DNA from: Holophagae bacterium
GTDB taxonomy: Bacteria; Acidobacteriota; Holophagae; Acanthopleuribacterales; Acanthopleuribacteraceae
Reading direction: 5' to 3'
DNA: 64,000 nt
NCBI GenBank assembly: GCA_030429565.1
Contig: JAUIFE010000009.1
Coordinates: 1 to 64,000 of the forward strand
The notes under the pieces were generated by a model. The model did not search any database, was not told where the DNA came from, and was given only the letters and a program-made list of their open reading frames with translations. The stretch's first letter is position 1, and each line of letters opens with the position of its first letter. Below are positions 9,239 to 17,818 of the stretch, piece after piece. The position numbers were made by a program, and so were the translations under genes.

Positions 9239-10276
9239 TCAATCGCTGAAATACCAAAATTTCGGTTCCGTACCGAGCTCTTCCTTGAGTCGAAACACTT
9301 TTTTGTTGGCAAGCACGTACCGGATTTCACTGTTGGGGTCGAGTAAGTTTCCGAAAATTCGCGCGCCGGTGGGACAGGCTTCGACACAGGCCGGCTGTTT
9401 GCCTTGACGCGTCCTTTGAATGCAGAAGGTGCACTTCTCCATCACGCCTTTTTTGCGTGGCCGGTTGCCCAGGTAATGTTGCTCTCGATTGATCTCTTCC
9501 GCGGGTATTTCCGGGGCGGACCAATTGAAACGCCTGCCGAAATAAGGGCAAGCCGCCTGGCAATAACGACAGCCGATACACCAGTCGTAATCCACCACCA
9601 CGATACCGTCTTCTTCTTTCCACGTTGCGCCCACCGGACACACCGATACACAGGGCGGGTTCTCACAGTGGAAGCACTGCGTGCCTAAGTAGTATTGGCC
9701 GTCGGCAGGCACCTTGTGGTAGTAAGAACCGTTGGCTGAAGCCAAACTGCTTTGGCCGTTCTCAATTTCAAAAATGCGTATGTACTGCATGTTCGACTTT
9801 CGATCTAAGTTGTTTTCCTCGATACATGCGGTGACGCAGTCCTGGTAGCCTTTGCATTTTGAGATGTTGAACGCATACCCAAACAGAACACCCGCCGCCG
9901 GTTTGCTCGTCTGAATATGGACTTTTTCTTTTTGTTCACCCGCTGCAAGGCGTTCTAAGCGATCGACCGTTGCGCTGCGTTCCGAGTCCGTCATGAGTCG
10001 GTAATTTTTTTTGAAAAACTCTTCCCAGCGAAGTTGGGCTTCTTCATTGCGTCCGCTGAGGGGTGAACAGGCGGCGTTAACCAGCGCGGCCCCCGCGCCG
10101 GCCGCACCCGCCAAGGCTCGAAGCGCTTGGCGACGGTCCAACGGTTTGTCCAGTACGGCCGCGGCACCTTCGGCAAAACCGGTGTCATCCGCGTCGGGTT
10201 CGGCCGCGAGATGACGTCGGGCTTCCGGGTTTAGTAAACCTTGAACCCATCGGCGTAGAGGCGATGACTCAGTCAT
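9239..10276 (-). CDS. Four-[4Fe-4S] ferredoxin subunit (NrfC/DsrO-like), Tat signal
   Basis: About 345 residues. Sixteen cysteines fall into the four-cluster pattern of NrfC/DmsB/DsrO proteins: CKGYQDCVTAC, CFHCENPPCVSVCPVG, CIGCRYCQAACPY and CTFCIQRTRQG with CVEACPTGA. Around residues 45-70 there is RRQALRALAGAAGAGAAL, a twin-arginine-like signal, so the protein is probably exported folded. The start at 10276 is chosen for its AAGGAG site; the frame extends upstream but without an RBS. It overlaps the cytochrome gene by 8 bases and is followed directly by the NrfD partner. Confidence 0.88.
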   Translation of the reverse strand: MTESSPLRRWVQGLLNPEARRHLAAEPDADDTGFAEGAAAVLDKPLDRRQALRALAGAAGAGAALVNAACSPLSGRNEEAQLRWEEFFKKNYRLMTDSERSATVDRLERLAAGEQKEKVHIQTSKPAAGVLFGYAFNISKCKGYQDCVTACIEENNLDRKSNMQYIRIFEIENGQSSLASANGSYYHKVPADGQYYLGTQCFHCENPPCVSVCPVGATWKEEDGIVVVDYDWCIGCRYCQAACPYFGRRFNWSAPEIPAEEINREQHYLGNRPRKKGVMEKCTFCIQRTRQGKQPACVEACPTGARIFGNLLDPNSEIRYVLANKKVFRLKEELGTEPKFWYFSD

Positions 10277-10946
10277 GGTGTGACTCCTTGGTGTCTGGGT
10301 GGTTTGCTTCCCTGGGTAAATCGGATGCCGTCGGCGTTGCTGCATGACGCGGCAAGCGTTTGTGGAATTTGGGTTGGTGGGGATTGTGGCAGCCTGTACA
10401 AGAACGCACGATTCGTTCGCCGGTCCATGTCTCCAGCCGTTTGCCGTGGGCGCCGCCGGCCCAATCACGTGCTTGCTCAAAATGACATTGGCGACACACC
10501 TGGTAACTGCGATCAAAGGTTGTTTTGGTTCCTGAAAGAAAAATGAGGCCGTCGCCGTGATGGGCCGGATCGTGGCAGGTAGCGCAGTTCATGACTTGGG
10601 GTGGAGCGTGCTCTAACGTGATATCCCAATGGGCCTGTGGTTGTGCGTTGTTGGGGACGGCGCCCTCATGACAGCCGGAACAAGGGGCGTGCGCCAATTT
10701 ATCGCTTCGGGTTTCCACAAAGAAATCACCGTGACCCGGCTGGTTGACAAATGCGACGACCTCGCGTTTTACGTCAGCGGTCAGGTGGCGGCTGTCGGGC
10801 GGTTGAGGAATGCCCTGGTGGGCGGCAATGGTTTCGCTGACCTTCGGGTGATGCGGTGGTTTTCCGCCGGAACAGGCGTGAAATAGGAGTGCCGACCACA
10901 GGCAAACTACGGCCAACGGTCGACCCAAGCGGAGCAAGGTGGTCAT
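10269..10946 (-). CDS. Tetraheme c-type cytochrome
   Basis: 225 residues with an N-terminal export signal ending in LLFHACSGG, which could also be a lipobox. Four heme-attachment motifs follow: CSGCH, CATCH, CRQCH and CTGCH, spread over residues ~88-195. Probably a periplasmic or lipid-anchored electron carrier between the NrfD/ferredoxin module and NapAB. It lacks the N-terminal anchor helix and NapC/NirT sequence features that would make it a classical NapC. Its ATG overlaps the napB stop (ATGA), so translation is coupled. Confidence 0.85.
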   Translation of the reverse strand: MTTLLRLGRPLAVVCLWSALLFHACSGGKPPHHPKVSETIAAHQGIPQPPDSRHLTADVKREVVAFVNQPGHGDFFVETRSDKLAHAPCSGCHEGAVPNNAQPQAHWDITLEHAPPQVMNCATCHDPAHHGDGLIFLSGTKTTFDRSYQVCRQCHFEQARDWAGGAHGKRLETWTGERIVRSCTGCHNPHQPKFHKRLPRHAATPTASDLPREANHPDTKESHHD

Positions 10947-11653
10947 GGTGTGCCTCCCGGTTGCCGGGCCGATAAGGATCGGGTGAAAGGCGCGTCAGTG
11001 GTGGTTTTCATATGGCACTGTCGGCAGGAGAGGCGCTCCGGATGGGTGGTGCGGATTTCCATTGGGGCGGCCGGACCGGCGTGGCAGGCACTGCAGTTTT
11101 CGCGCATGTGCAGGGCGTGGGGAATCGGCGGTGGGCTGCCGGGTAAGGCGGCGCGGCCCAAGGCGGGCGGGGTCATGGTTTGCCACGTGGTTGCTTGAAA
11201 CAACGTTTCGTCGGCTTGGGGCACGTGACACTGGCGGCAATTGCTGTAATTTGCATGGGGCGTTTGTGGTGCAAAAGCTTGAAATCTCGCAACAAAACCA
11301 CCTTTTTCATGACAGCCGTTGCAGGCGTTAAACGCCGTTTTCATGTCCTGGTCAACGGGGTGGGGAATAAACGGCGGCGCGCCTGGATAGGCCCGACGTT
11401 GGTAATAGCTGTCGAGGGAACGCGTACCGCTTTGTGATAAGTCCACGAACCGTGACCGTTGATCGCGCCCTTGAAAAACGCCGGCTTCTTGGTAAAGGGC
11501 GCGAACCGGGTCACTGGTGGCGACTGCTTTTGTCGGCGCATGGGGTGGTGCGACCGGTTCATTGAAGGCTTGACCGACCACCCAGGCCGCCGCCGCGAGG
11601 AGCAGCGTGAGCAGGGCGATCACCATAAATCGCTGCGGTGGTGTTTGTGTCAT
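10943..11653 (-). CDS. napB: Periplasmic nitrate reductase cytochrome subunit NapB
   Basis: About 236 residues. One N-terminal membrane/signal segment (MVIALLTLLLAAAAWVVG) is followed by the NapB hallmark YYQRRAYPGAPPFIPHPVD. Four CxxCH motifs are present (CNGCH, CRQCH, CSACH, CRQCH), whereas canonical NapB binds two hemes, so this is an enlarged, tetraheme form. It passes electrons to NapA in the periplasm. The start at 11653 overlaps the napA stop by four bases (ATGA); an in-frame codon at 11677 lies inside napA and is less likely. Confidence 0.88.
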   Translation of the reverse strand: MTQTPPQRFMVIALLTLLLAAAAWVVGQAFNEPVAPPHAPTKAVATSDPVRALYQEAGVFQGRDQRSRFVDLSQSGTRSLDSYYQRRAYPGAPPFIPHPVDQDMKTAFNACNGCHEKGGFVARFQAFAPQTPHANYSNCRQCHVPQADETLFQATTWQTMTPPALGRAALPGSPPPIPHALHMRENCSACHAGPAAPMEIRTTHPERLSCRQCHMKTTTDAPFTRSLSARQPGGTP

Positions 11654-13962
11654 ACCCGCTCCAATCGAACCGCACATTTTTTATAGTCCGGCTGCTTTGA
11701 AATGGGACAGAAGGCGTCAAGGGTTACCTCGTTGATGAGTTGGTGCTCGTCGAAAAACGGCACAAACACATGGCCGCGGGCGGGACGACCGCGACGGTCA
11801 ATCGCCACCTCGAGCGTCAAGGCGCCACGTCGGCTGACGATGCGGATGTTGTCGCCGTCGCGAACGCCGAGGCGGGTAGCATCGTCGGGATGGAGCTCCG
11901 CGTAGGCCGCGGGAACCGCGCGGTGAAGAATGGGAATCCGGCGCGTCATGCTGCCCGAGTGCCAGTGTTCGAGCACGCGGCCGGTGCAGAGCCAGAAGGG
12001 ATATTCGCGGTCGGGAACTTCCGGGGCCGCCTCGTAAGGCCGTAACCAAATCCACGCGCGGTGATCTGGTTTCCCGTAAAAATCGAAGGAAGATCCTTTG
12101 GCGGCGGGATCAGTGGCGCCGTGGTACCGCCATTTGGTTTCGCGACCTTCGTGAAACGGCCAGAGCACGCCGGGCCGCTGTTTGAGCAGTTCATAGGGCG
12201 CCATCCCGTGTTTGGGGCCGTCGTGAAAGCGGCGATACTCTTCCCATATCTCGCCGATATGGGTGGCTGGATCGCTGGGGAACTTGTCCCCGTATCCCAA
12301 GCGCCTGGCCACTTCGATCAACTGGAGTGTGTCACTCATCGCTTCACCGGGAGGGTCGATCAATTGATGGAAATGCTGGGTCCGGCGCTCCGAATTGCCG
12401 AACATTCCCTCGCGTTCAATCCACATTGCAGATGGGAGGATTACGTCGGCGATGTCCGTTGTCGGCGTCGGATAAACGTCCGAGACGACGATGAACCGAC
12501 CTTCTTTTTTCGTGGCATCGCGGTACCGTTTCAGTTTGGGCATGGTGACCATGGGGTTGGTCACTTGGATCCACATGAACTTTATCTCGCCGCGATCCAG
12601 GGCGCGAAACATTGAAACGGTGTGATGCGACGGTTTCGGGGCGATGTTCTCGACGGGAACCTGCCAGATTTCCGCCGCCATTTGGCGGTCTTTTTCATTC
12701 ATAACGACACCGTGCGGTAACTTATGGGTCAAGGTACCCACTTCGCGAACCGTGCCGCATGCACTTGGTTGCCCGGTCAGAGAAAAGGGGCCGTTGCCAG
12801 GTTGACTGATTTTGCCGACCAAAAGGTGAATGTTGTACACCAAGTTGTTGATCCAGGTGCCCCGTGTATGTTGGTTCATGCCCATGCACCAAAACGAAAC
12901 GACCTTGCGGTTGGGATCACCGTAAAGCGTGGCCAGATAACGCAAATCGGCCGCTGAGACGCCGCTCAAGGCGGCTGTTTTTTCCGGCGTGTAGTCCTCT
13001 AAAAAACGGCTGTAACTCGAGAAATCGGTGGGCGTTGCTTCATCTTTGAAGGCGAAATCGTCCTCGAGACCGTAACCGATCTCGGTTTTTCCTTGTTTAA
13101 ACGCCACGTGTTTCTCGACAAAGGGCCGGTTGACCCGTCCGTCTTTTATGATTTGGTAGGCTATGCAGTTGGCAATGGCCAGATCGGTTTGCGGCTCAAA
13201 TAAAATGGATTTGTCTGCCGCGAAACTGGTGCGCGTGGTGCGCGTGGCTAAATCAACGATGACCACTTTTTTGTCGCGTTGGCGGCGGTCCAGTAACCGG
13301 GAAAAGAGGACTGGGTGCATTTCCGCCATGTTGTTTCCCCACAGCACGAACACATCCGCATGGTCGATATCTTCGTAACAGCCCATTGGTTCGTCGAGAC
13401 CGAACGTGGTTAAAAAGCCGGTCACCGCACTTGCCATGCACAGCCGGGCATTGGCTTCGACATTGTTGGTCCCGATACATCCTTTAAATAATTTAGAAGC
13501 CACGTAACCGTCGGGAATGGTCCATTGGCCCGAACCGTAAACCGCGACACTGTCCTTGCCATGGGCGGCAATCGTTTGCTTCATCTGGCTGGCAACCACG
13601 TCCAGTGCTTCCTGCAAAGGCACGTCCACCATTTTTCCGTTTTTGCGGATTTTGGCCGAGGTCAACCGGTCCTTCCCGTAAAGCGCCTGAATGACGTGGT
13701 ACCCCTTGACGCAACACAGTCCCTTGTTGACCGGTGAAGCGGGGTCGCCTTTAACCGCGACAGCGCGGCCCTGATTCACGCCGACCAAAAGACCGCAACC
13801 AACGCCGCAAAAGCGGCAGGGCGTTTTGTGCCACTGCATGCCCTGCGCGTTGGCCGAAGCCTGGGCCTGGGCCGGGAAAGCGATGCCGGGCAAGAGGCTT
13901 TGGGCGGCGGCTAGGGCGGAACCAAGGGCCATACTTTTGATAAAGGAACGCCGTGAAATCAT
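11650..13962 (-). CDS. napA: Periplasmic nitrate reductase catalytic subunit NapA
   Basis: About 770 residues of the molybdopterin oxidoreductase family. A twin-arginine signal (MISRRSFIKSMALGSALAA) is followed by the [4Fe-4S] site CRFCGVGC at residues 49-56 with the fourth Cys near 83, and by the likely Mo-ligand Cys175 in NARLCMASAVTGF. Downstream are typical NapA segments (FVLWGNNMAEMHPVLFSR, VFVPFFDEHQLINEV). It reduces nitrate to nitrite in the periplasm using bis-MGD molybdenum. The start at 13962 has GAGGAG 6-7 bases upstream and puts the Tat motif at the N-terminus; an ATG 30 bases further upstream lacks an RBS. Confidence 0.95.
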   Translation of the reverse strand: MISRRSFIKSMALGSALAAAQSLLPGIAFPAQAQASANAQGMQWHKTPCRFCGVGCGLLVGVNQGRAVAVKGDPASPVNKGLCCVKGYHVIQALYGKDRLTSAKIRKNGKMVDVPLQEALDVVASQMKQTIAAHGKDSVAVYGSGQWTIPDGYVASKLFKGCIGTNNVEANARLCMASAVTGFLTTFGLDEPMGCYEDIDHADVFVLWGNNMAEMHPVLFSRLLDRRQRDKKVVIVDLATRTTRTSFAADKSILFEPQTDLAIANCIAYQIIKDGRVNRPFVEKHVAFKQGKTEIGYGLEDDFAFKDEATPTDFSSYSRFLEDYTPEKTAALSGVSAADLRYLATLYGDPNRKVVSFWCMGMNQHTRGTWINNLVYNIHLLVGKISQPGNGPFSLTGQPSACGTVREVGTLTHKLPHGVVMNEKDRQMAAEIWQVPVENIAPKPSHHTVSMFRALDRGEIKFMWIQVTNPMVTMPKLKRYRDATKKEGRFIVVSDVYPTPTTDIADVILPSAMWIEREGMFGNSERRTQHFHQLIDPPGEAMSDTLQLIEVARRLGYGDKFPSDPATHIGEIWEEYRRFHDGPKHGMAPYELLKQRPGVLWPFHEGRETKWRYHGATDPAAKGSSFDFYGKPDHRAWIWLRPYEAAPEVPDREYPFWLCTGRVLEHWHSGSMTRRIPILHRAVPAAYAELHPDDATRLGVRDGDNIRIVSRRGALTLEVAIDRRGRPARGHVFVPFFDEHQLINEVTLDAFCPISKQPDYKKCAVRLERV

Positions 13963-14074
13963 AAGATTCTCCTCGTAAATGAACAGGATCAATCCTGGAA
14001 CGCGCGATAAATGGGGGTGAATTTGTTCAAGGGCTTGAGAAAAAAGAGGGTGGGGGTGGCGAGCGCGCGCCCGC

Positions 14075-14275
14075 TCAGTGTGTGGGTTCTTTCTTCAAGC
14101 TATAGCGGTCCTGGGACTGGGCTAAAAACGCCACAAAGGATCGCGCGTTACGGCCGAATGGCCTGCCCGATAGGGCTTCTGCCAGGGGCTGGGTGCGCTT
14201 TCCACAAAAACACCGAATGTCGCGTCCGTTTTTTGGGTTTCCCAGCGGCAATGCTTGGTTCGCCATGATCTCCAT
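14075..14275 (-). CDS. Possible 66-aa protein between napD and napA
   Basis: A 66-codon frame lies in the 366-base gap between napD and napA on the same strand. It contains a CFCGKR motif followed by a basic C-terminal half (GRPFGRNARSFVAFLAQSQD). It matches no Nap protein that I know (NapE and NapL have different features). GGAG precedes an internal ATG at about 14266, which could be the true start. Its reality rests only on position and the RBS, so it remains tentative. Confidence 0.35.
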   Translation of the reverse strand: MEIMANQALPLGNPKNGRDIRCFCGKRTQPLAEALSGRPFGRNARSFVAFLAQSQDRYSLKKEPTH

Positions 14276-14328
14276 GTTCCTGGCCAGTGTCGTGGAGGGG
14301 GCTTTTTAAGGTGTTGTACGTTATAGGT

Positions 14329-14574
14329 TTAGACGACGAAGGGCTCCGGGTCGGCATGACCAAAAACCAGGGTTAAACACTGGAGGTCGGGCACTTGATC
14401 GAGTTTCTCTTTGAGGGCTTTCTCATCGCTCGGATTTGGGCTTTCGGTGACCACGATGGCGACCTCCCGATTTTCAGCGGGAACCACCGTCACGTTTCCG
14501 CACGACGCTAGGTCGGTGACCATTTGTGAGAAGCGGTTGGCTTGGGCAAAGGCGAGATAGCTTTTGATAGGCAT
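14329..14574 (-). CDS. napD: NapD, Tat proofreading chaperone for NapA
   Basis: 81 residues with the short ferredoxin-like pattern of NapD: an initial strand (MPIKSYLAFAQ), a helix ending in LASCGNVTVVPAE, a second strand REVAIVVTES and a final strand LQCLTLVFGHAD. NapD binds the Tat signal of NapA and holds it until the cofactor is inserted. First gene of the reverse-strand nap operon. The 375 bases upstream are shared with the divergent M28 peptidase gene. Identification is by size, pattern and position; sequence conservation in NapD is always low. Confidence 0.75.
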   Translation of the reverse strand: MPIKSYLAFAQANRFSQMVTDLASCGNVTVVPAENREVAIVVTESPNPSDEKALKEKLDQVPDLQCLTLVFGHADPEPFVV

Positions 14575-14949
14575 GAACAGACCACTCCCGAATCAGTTAA
14601 TTAGGTTTCTTAGGTGACAATGCAGGTATGCTAAAGCAATAATGACGCCGTTTATTTAGGTGTGGGCTTGTGAGATAAGTGTCCTTTTTTGTGTTGTTTA
14701 CATTTTTTGGTGTTGTTGTGGTCGCCGCGAGGTGCGGTTTTTTACGCAAATGGGGTGAGGGAAATAACGCACCTTTGCAACCGGGCGCCACCTGGCGCGC
14801 CTTTTTCCGCGCCTTTAGCGTGACTCGGTTTTTTCTTGATACCCCGCGCCGATGCTTTCTTCCGGCCGCCTTGGTCCGAGACCCACGGGGGACTCGTGGT
14901 AAGCTAGTCGTTTCATTCATCGACCCACCTTTTTTCAGGAGCAGAATTC
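14575..14949. promoter_or_regulatory. Divergent promoter region between napD and the M28 peptidase
   Basis: 375 bases with no supported gene. It must contain the nap operon promoter (leftward) and that of the peptidase (rightward). A T-rich stretch runs from about 14680 to 14725. I looked for an FNR-type TTGAT-N4-ATCAA site and did not find one. Confidence 0.4.
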
Positions 14950-16683
14950 ATGCGACATTTGGTCTTTTTATGGATGGTGGCGGCGCTTTTTATCAGTGCC
15001 TGCAACACCGACAAGCCGGCGGTTAGCCCCGGCGGAGAGAATAAAGCCGGGACCGCGGCACCCGTTGCCAAAGTTGAAGCGGCGGCCGTCGACGCGGCCG
15101 TTGCCAAAATTAACGGTGACCGCATTTTGAAAGGCACCGAAGCCTTGGCCGCCGACGACATGGCCGGCCGTGCCACCGGCACCGAGGGCGAACGCAAAGC
15201 GGCACAGTGGATTGCCGACCAATACCGCGAGATCGGGCTCAAGCCGATGGGCGCCGACTTTTTTCAAACGGTTAACCTGATTGGGATGAAAAAAGACGCC
15301 GAGGCCACCACCTTGAGCTTGCGCGGTGAAGCCGGTGAAATCGGCTACGAAAGCGGCACCACGCTGACCTTTGCCTCCAGCGCCCAAAAAGAAGAAGTAA
15401 GCGTGACCGATGCGCCGTTGTTGTTTGTCGGCTACGGCGTGGAAGCGCCCGAACACCAGTGGAACGACTACAAAGACGTCGACGTCAAAGGCAAGATTCT
15501 GTTGTACCTCAACAGCGATCCCGTCATTGCCGACCAGCCCGACGCTTTTGGCGGCGAGGCACGCACCTACTATGGTCGCTACACCTACAAATACGAACAA
15601 GCCATGGCGCGCGGCGCCGCCGGTGCCTTCGTGATTCACACCACCCCTTCCGCCGGTTACGGCTGGAGCGTGATTGGCTCTTCCGGTGAACGCGAATCCT
15701 TCGCCGTGAAATTACCCAACAGCGGTTACCAACTCGACGTGTTGGGCTGGATCCACCAAGACTTGGCCAACAAACTGGCCGGCACCGTCGGTGCCACGCT
15801 GGAGCAATGGTTCGAGGCCGCCAACAAACGCGACTTCAAACCCGTTGAACTGCCGATCACTTTGTCGGCCAACATCAAAACCACTCTGCGCGACGCCGAA
15901 GCCCGCAACGTGGTGGGCGTGTGGGAAGGTTCCGACCCCAAACTGAAAGAAGAGATGGTGGTTTTCTCCGCTCACTTCGATCACTTGGGCGAAAACGAAT
16001 CGGGTGACGGTGACCGCATCTACAACGGTGCTTGGGACAACGCGCTCGGAACCAGTGCCATCATTGAAATTGCCCGTGCCTTTGCTGAATCCGGCGTGCG
16101 TCCGCGCCGCAGCGTTGCCTTTTTGGCCTGCACCGCCGAGGAACGCGGCTTGCTCGGCAGCAAGTGGTTCGTTGAAAAACCGCCTGTGCCGCTCAAAAAC
16201 ATCGTCGCCAACCTCAACGTCGACATGCCGCAAATCTTTGGCACGACCACCGACATGGGTGCCATCGGTTACGAAACCAACCAGCTCGGTGATTGGTTAG
16301 TGGAAATCGCCGGCAAAACCCCGGTGACCTTGGCCGACGGCAGCAGCAAAATGGTCGCGGTTAAGGGTGATCCCAACCCCAACGCGGGCAGCTTCTACCG
16401 TTCCGACCAAGCCAACTTCGTCAAAAAAGGCGTTCCCGCCATTTTCTTCGTTCCTGGCAAAGACCACGTCGAAACACTGAAGGTCGATCCGGCCCAGTAC
16501 AAAGGTGATCACTACCACCAGGTTTCCGACGAAATCAACGAACACTGGAACCTGAGCGGTTGCGTGCGCGACATGCAAGTGGTCATGCGTTTGGCCATCA
16601 AAACCGCCGACAACGACGCCATGCCCACTTGGGCGGCCGGCAACGAGTTCGAAGGTGCCTGGAAAACGCTGCACGGCAAATAA
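14950..16683 (+). CDS. M28-family zinc aminopeptidase lipoprotein with PA domain
   Basis: 577 residues. A lipoprotein signal (LFISAC, lipobox Cys near residue 18) is followed by an N-terminal lid region, then a protease-associated insert (DAPLLFVGYGVEAPEH, then MARGAAGAFVIHTT). The M28 catalytic domain has the co-catalytic zinc ligands in order: His in FSAHFDHLG, Asp in NGAWDNALG, the Glu pair in CTAEERGLLGS, Asp in NLNVDMPQ and the final His in HYHQVSDE. Expected to be an exported exopeptidase acting on peptides in the envelope or outside the cell. A strong hairpin plus T-run follows the stop codon. Monocistronic. Confidence 0.9.
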   Translation: MRHLVFLWMVAALFISACNTDKPAVSPGGENKAGTAAPVAKVEAAAVDAAVAKINGDRILKGTEALAADDMAGRATGTEGERKAAQWIADQYREIGLKPMGADFFQTVNLIGMKKDAEATTLSLRGEAGEIGYESGTTLTFASSAQKEEVSVTDAPLLFVGYGVEAPEHQWNDYKDVDVKGKILLYLNSDPVIADQPDAFGGEARTYYGRYTYKYEQAMARGAAGAFVIHTTPSAGYGWSVIGSSGERESFAVKLPNSGYQLDVLGWIHQDLANKLAGTVGATLEQWFEAANKRDFKPVELPITLSANIKTTLRDAEARNVVGVWEGSDPKLKEEMVVFSAHFDHLGENESGDGDRIYNGAWDNALGTSAIIEIARAFAESGVRPRRSVAFLACTAEERGLLGSKWFVEKPPVPLKNIVANLNVDMPQIFGTTTDMGAIGYETNQLGDWLVEIAGKTPVTLADGSSKMVAVKGDPNPNAGSFYRSDQANFVKKGVPAIFFVPGKDHVETLKVDPAQYKGDHYHQVSDEINEHWNLSGCVRDMQVVMRLAIKTADNDAMPTWAAGNEFEGAWKTLHGK

Positions 16684-16704
16684 CCAACGCCTGAAGCTTC
16701 GCTA

Positions 16705-16752
16705 AATGAAGCCGGCGTGGAGGCCATGGCGCCGCCGTGCCGGCTTTTTTGC
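16705..16752 (+). terminator. Rho-independent terminator after the M28 peptidase
   Basis: The arms AGCCGGC and GCCGGCT flank a loop of about 25 bases that can itself pair (GGCCATGGC), and the right arm runs directly into TTTTTT. It lies 20-70 bases after the peptidase stop codon. Confidence 0.7.
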
Positions 16753-16856
16753 GTCCGCGATCCTGTTTCCCCGCGCTGATGCTTGCACGGCGCCTGTCCA
16801 CCGACTAGGTTGGGTGATACAGATGTCGGCTAAATGGGTGATCCCAAGAGGGTGCA

Positions 16857-17213
16857 GTGGAGATTAACGGAATCGGCGCGGGTTTAAGCGGCGCTTACCC
16901 GAACGAGGGTTTGCGGCGTGGTGATGAGACGGACGCCGCCGCGCGTGAGCGCCTAAAAACGGAAAAAGAAGACGCCGCCGACAAACAAACCGAGGCCGGC
17001 CAACTGCGCAAAGATGTGTTCCGCGAGTTTCGACGTTTACCGGATGCGGACGAAGAAGTGGAAATCGCCGAGATCCGCGAGGAAGTCGACGGCGAGTCGA
17101 TCCTGCGCGCCGTCCAAGTGGTCAAAGAGTTGATCCCGCTCAAACCGGAAGAAGCGGCTCGTGCGCAAGCCAACCTCGACCCCCAGCGCGTGTCGGTCCT
17201 CCTCGAAGAATAA
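16857..17213 (+). CDS. Small charged hypothetical protein, faintly FlgM-like
   Basis: 118 residues from a GTG start with GAGGG about 9 bases upstream. It is highly charged; the middle is helical (ARERLKTEKEDAADKQTEAG). The segment FREFRRLPDADEEVEIAEI with a following hydrophobic helix (ILRAVQVVKELIPL) faintly recalls the anti-sigma-28 factor FlgM, in which a PD-x-R...V turn precedes the last helices. No flagellar gene is nearby, so I do not assign that function. Transcribed alone. Confidence 0.55.
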   Translation: MEINGIGAGLSGAYPNEGLRRGDETDAAARERLKTEKEDAADKQTEAGQLRKDVFREFRRLPDADEEVEIAEIREEVDGESILRAVQVVKELIPLKPEEAARAQANLDPQRVSVLLEE

Positions 17214-17289
17214 TCAATCACGCGATTGCGGAAATACGCAGCCGAGTGTTCGGCGGTGCGGACACCACAAATGCCGGCGGGAACCAAAC

Positions 17290-17365
17290 AAACGCGGCCC
17301 AAAACCAACGAAATGCCAGGCTGTGGCAAACGCGGCCCAAAACCAACGAAATGCCGGGCTGTGGC
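17290..17365. repeat. 38-bp tandem repeat, two copies
   Basis: Two adjacent 38-base units (17290-17327 and 17328-17365) starting AAACGCGGCCCAAAACC and ending GGGCTGTGGC or AGGCTGTGGC differ at one position. They directly precede the first copy of the 181-bp multi-hairpin repeat. Confidence 0.85.
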
Positions 17366-17367
17366 TT

Positions 17368-17548
17368 TGATCCGGGGCGTCCTGTAGGGACGCCCACACC
17401 GCCATCTGTGGACCACCAGTCATTTGAACGTTCGCCGTGAGGCGAACCACCGCCCGTAACCCCAACGGGGTGACACATAACAGCCCCGGGTTTCAACCCG
17501 GGGTGCCCGGGGTTCCCGCACCGCCGGCGCTGAAGGCGCCGCACAAAA
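17368..17548. repeat. 181-bp multi-hairpin dispersed repeat, copy 1
   Basis: A chain of short palindromes with small loops: GGCGTCCTGTAGGGACGCC, TTCGCCGTGAGGCGAA, ACCCCAACGGGGT, CCCCGGGTTTCAACCCGGGG and GGCGCTGAAGGCGCC. The whole 181 bases recur at 18406-18586 with a single base difference (G versus A near position 59 of the element). No transposase is encoded, so it is a non-autonomous or structural repeat. Confidence 0.92.
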
Positions 17549-17818
17549 TTCGCAACATACCGGCATGCACCGGCATCGCAAACCCAAAAAACGAACCCGA
17601 ACCATGCTCACAACGCGTGTGTATCCTAAGTAAACCATGGCCCTTTGTTCCGGTGCGCGACGCCTTTGCGTGCGTTCTTCGAGATTCAAGGCAATGCCCT
17701 CACAGCCGGCAACCTGCTCCGCCACATCAGACCCATTGCGATCTGCCAACACAGCGAGGGCGTCGGATGGGTCACTCTATGATGGGGCCGCCAGTTTTAT
17801 TTTATAGCGAGGCATTTG

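Noticed and set aside
14597..14920. A 107-codon frame between napD and the M28 peptidase
   Set aside because: Basic, low-complexity product, no RBS, and it covers the region where two divergent promoters are needed.
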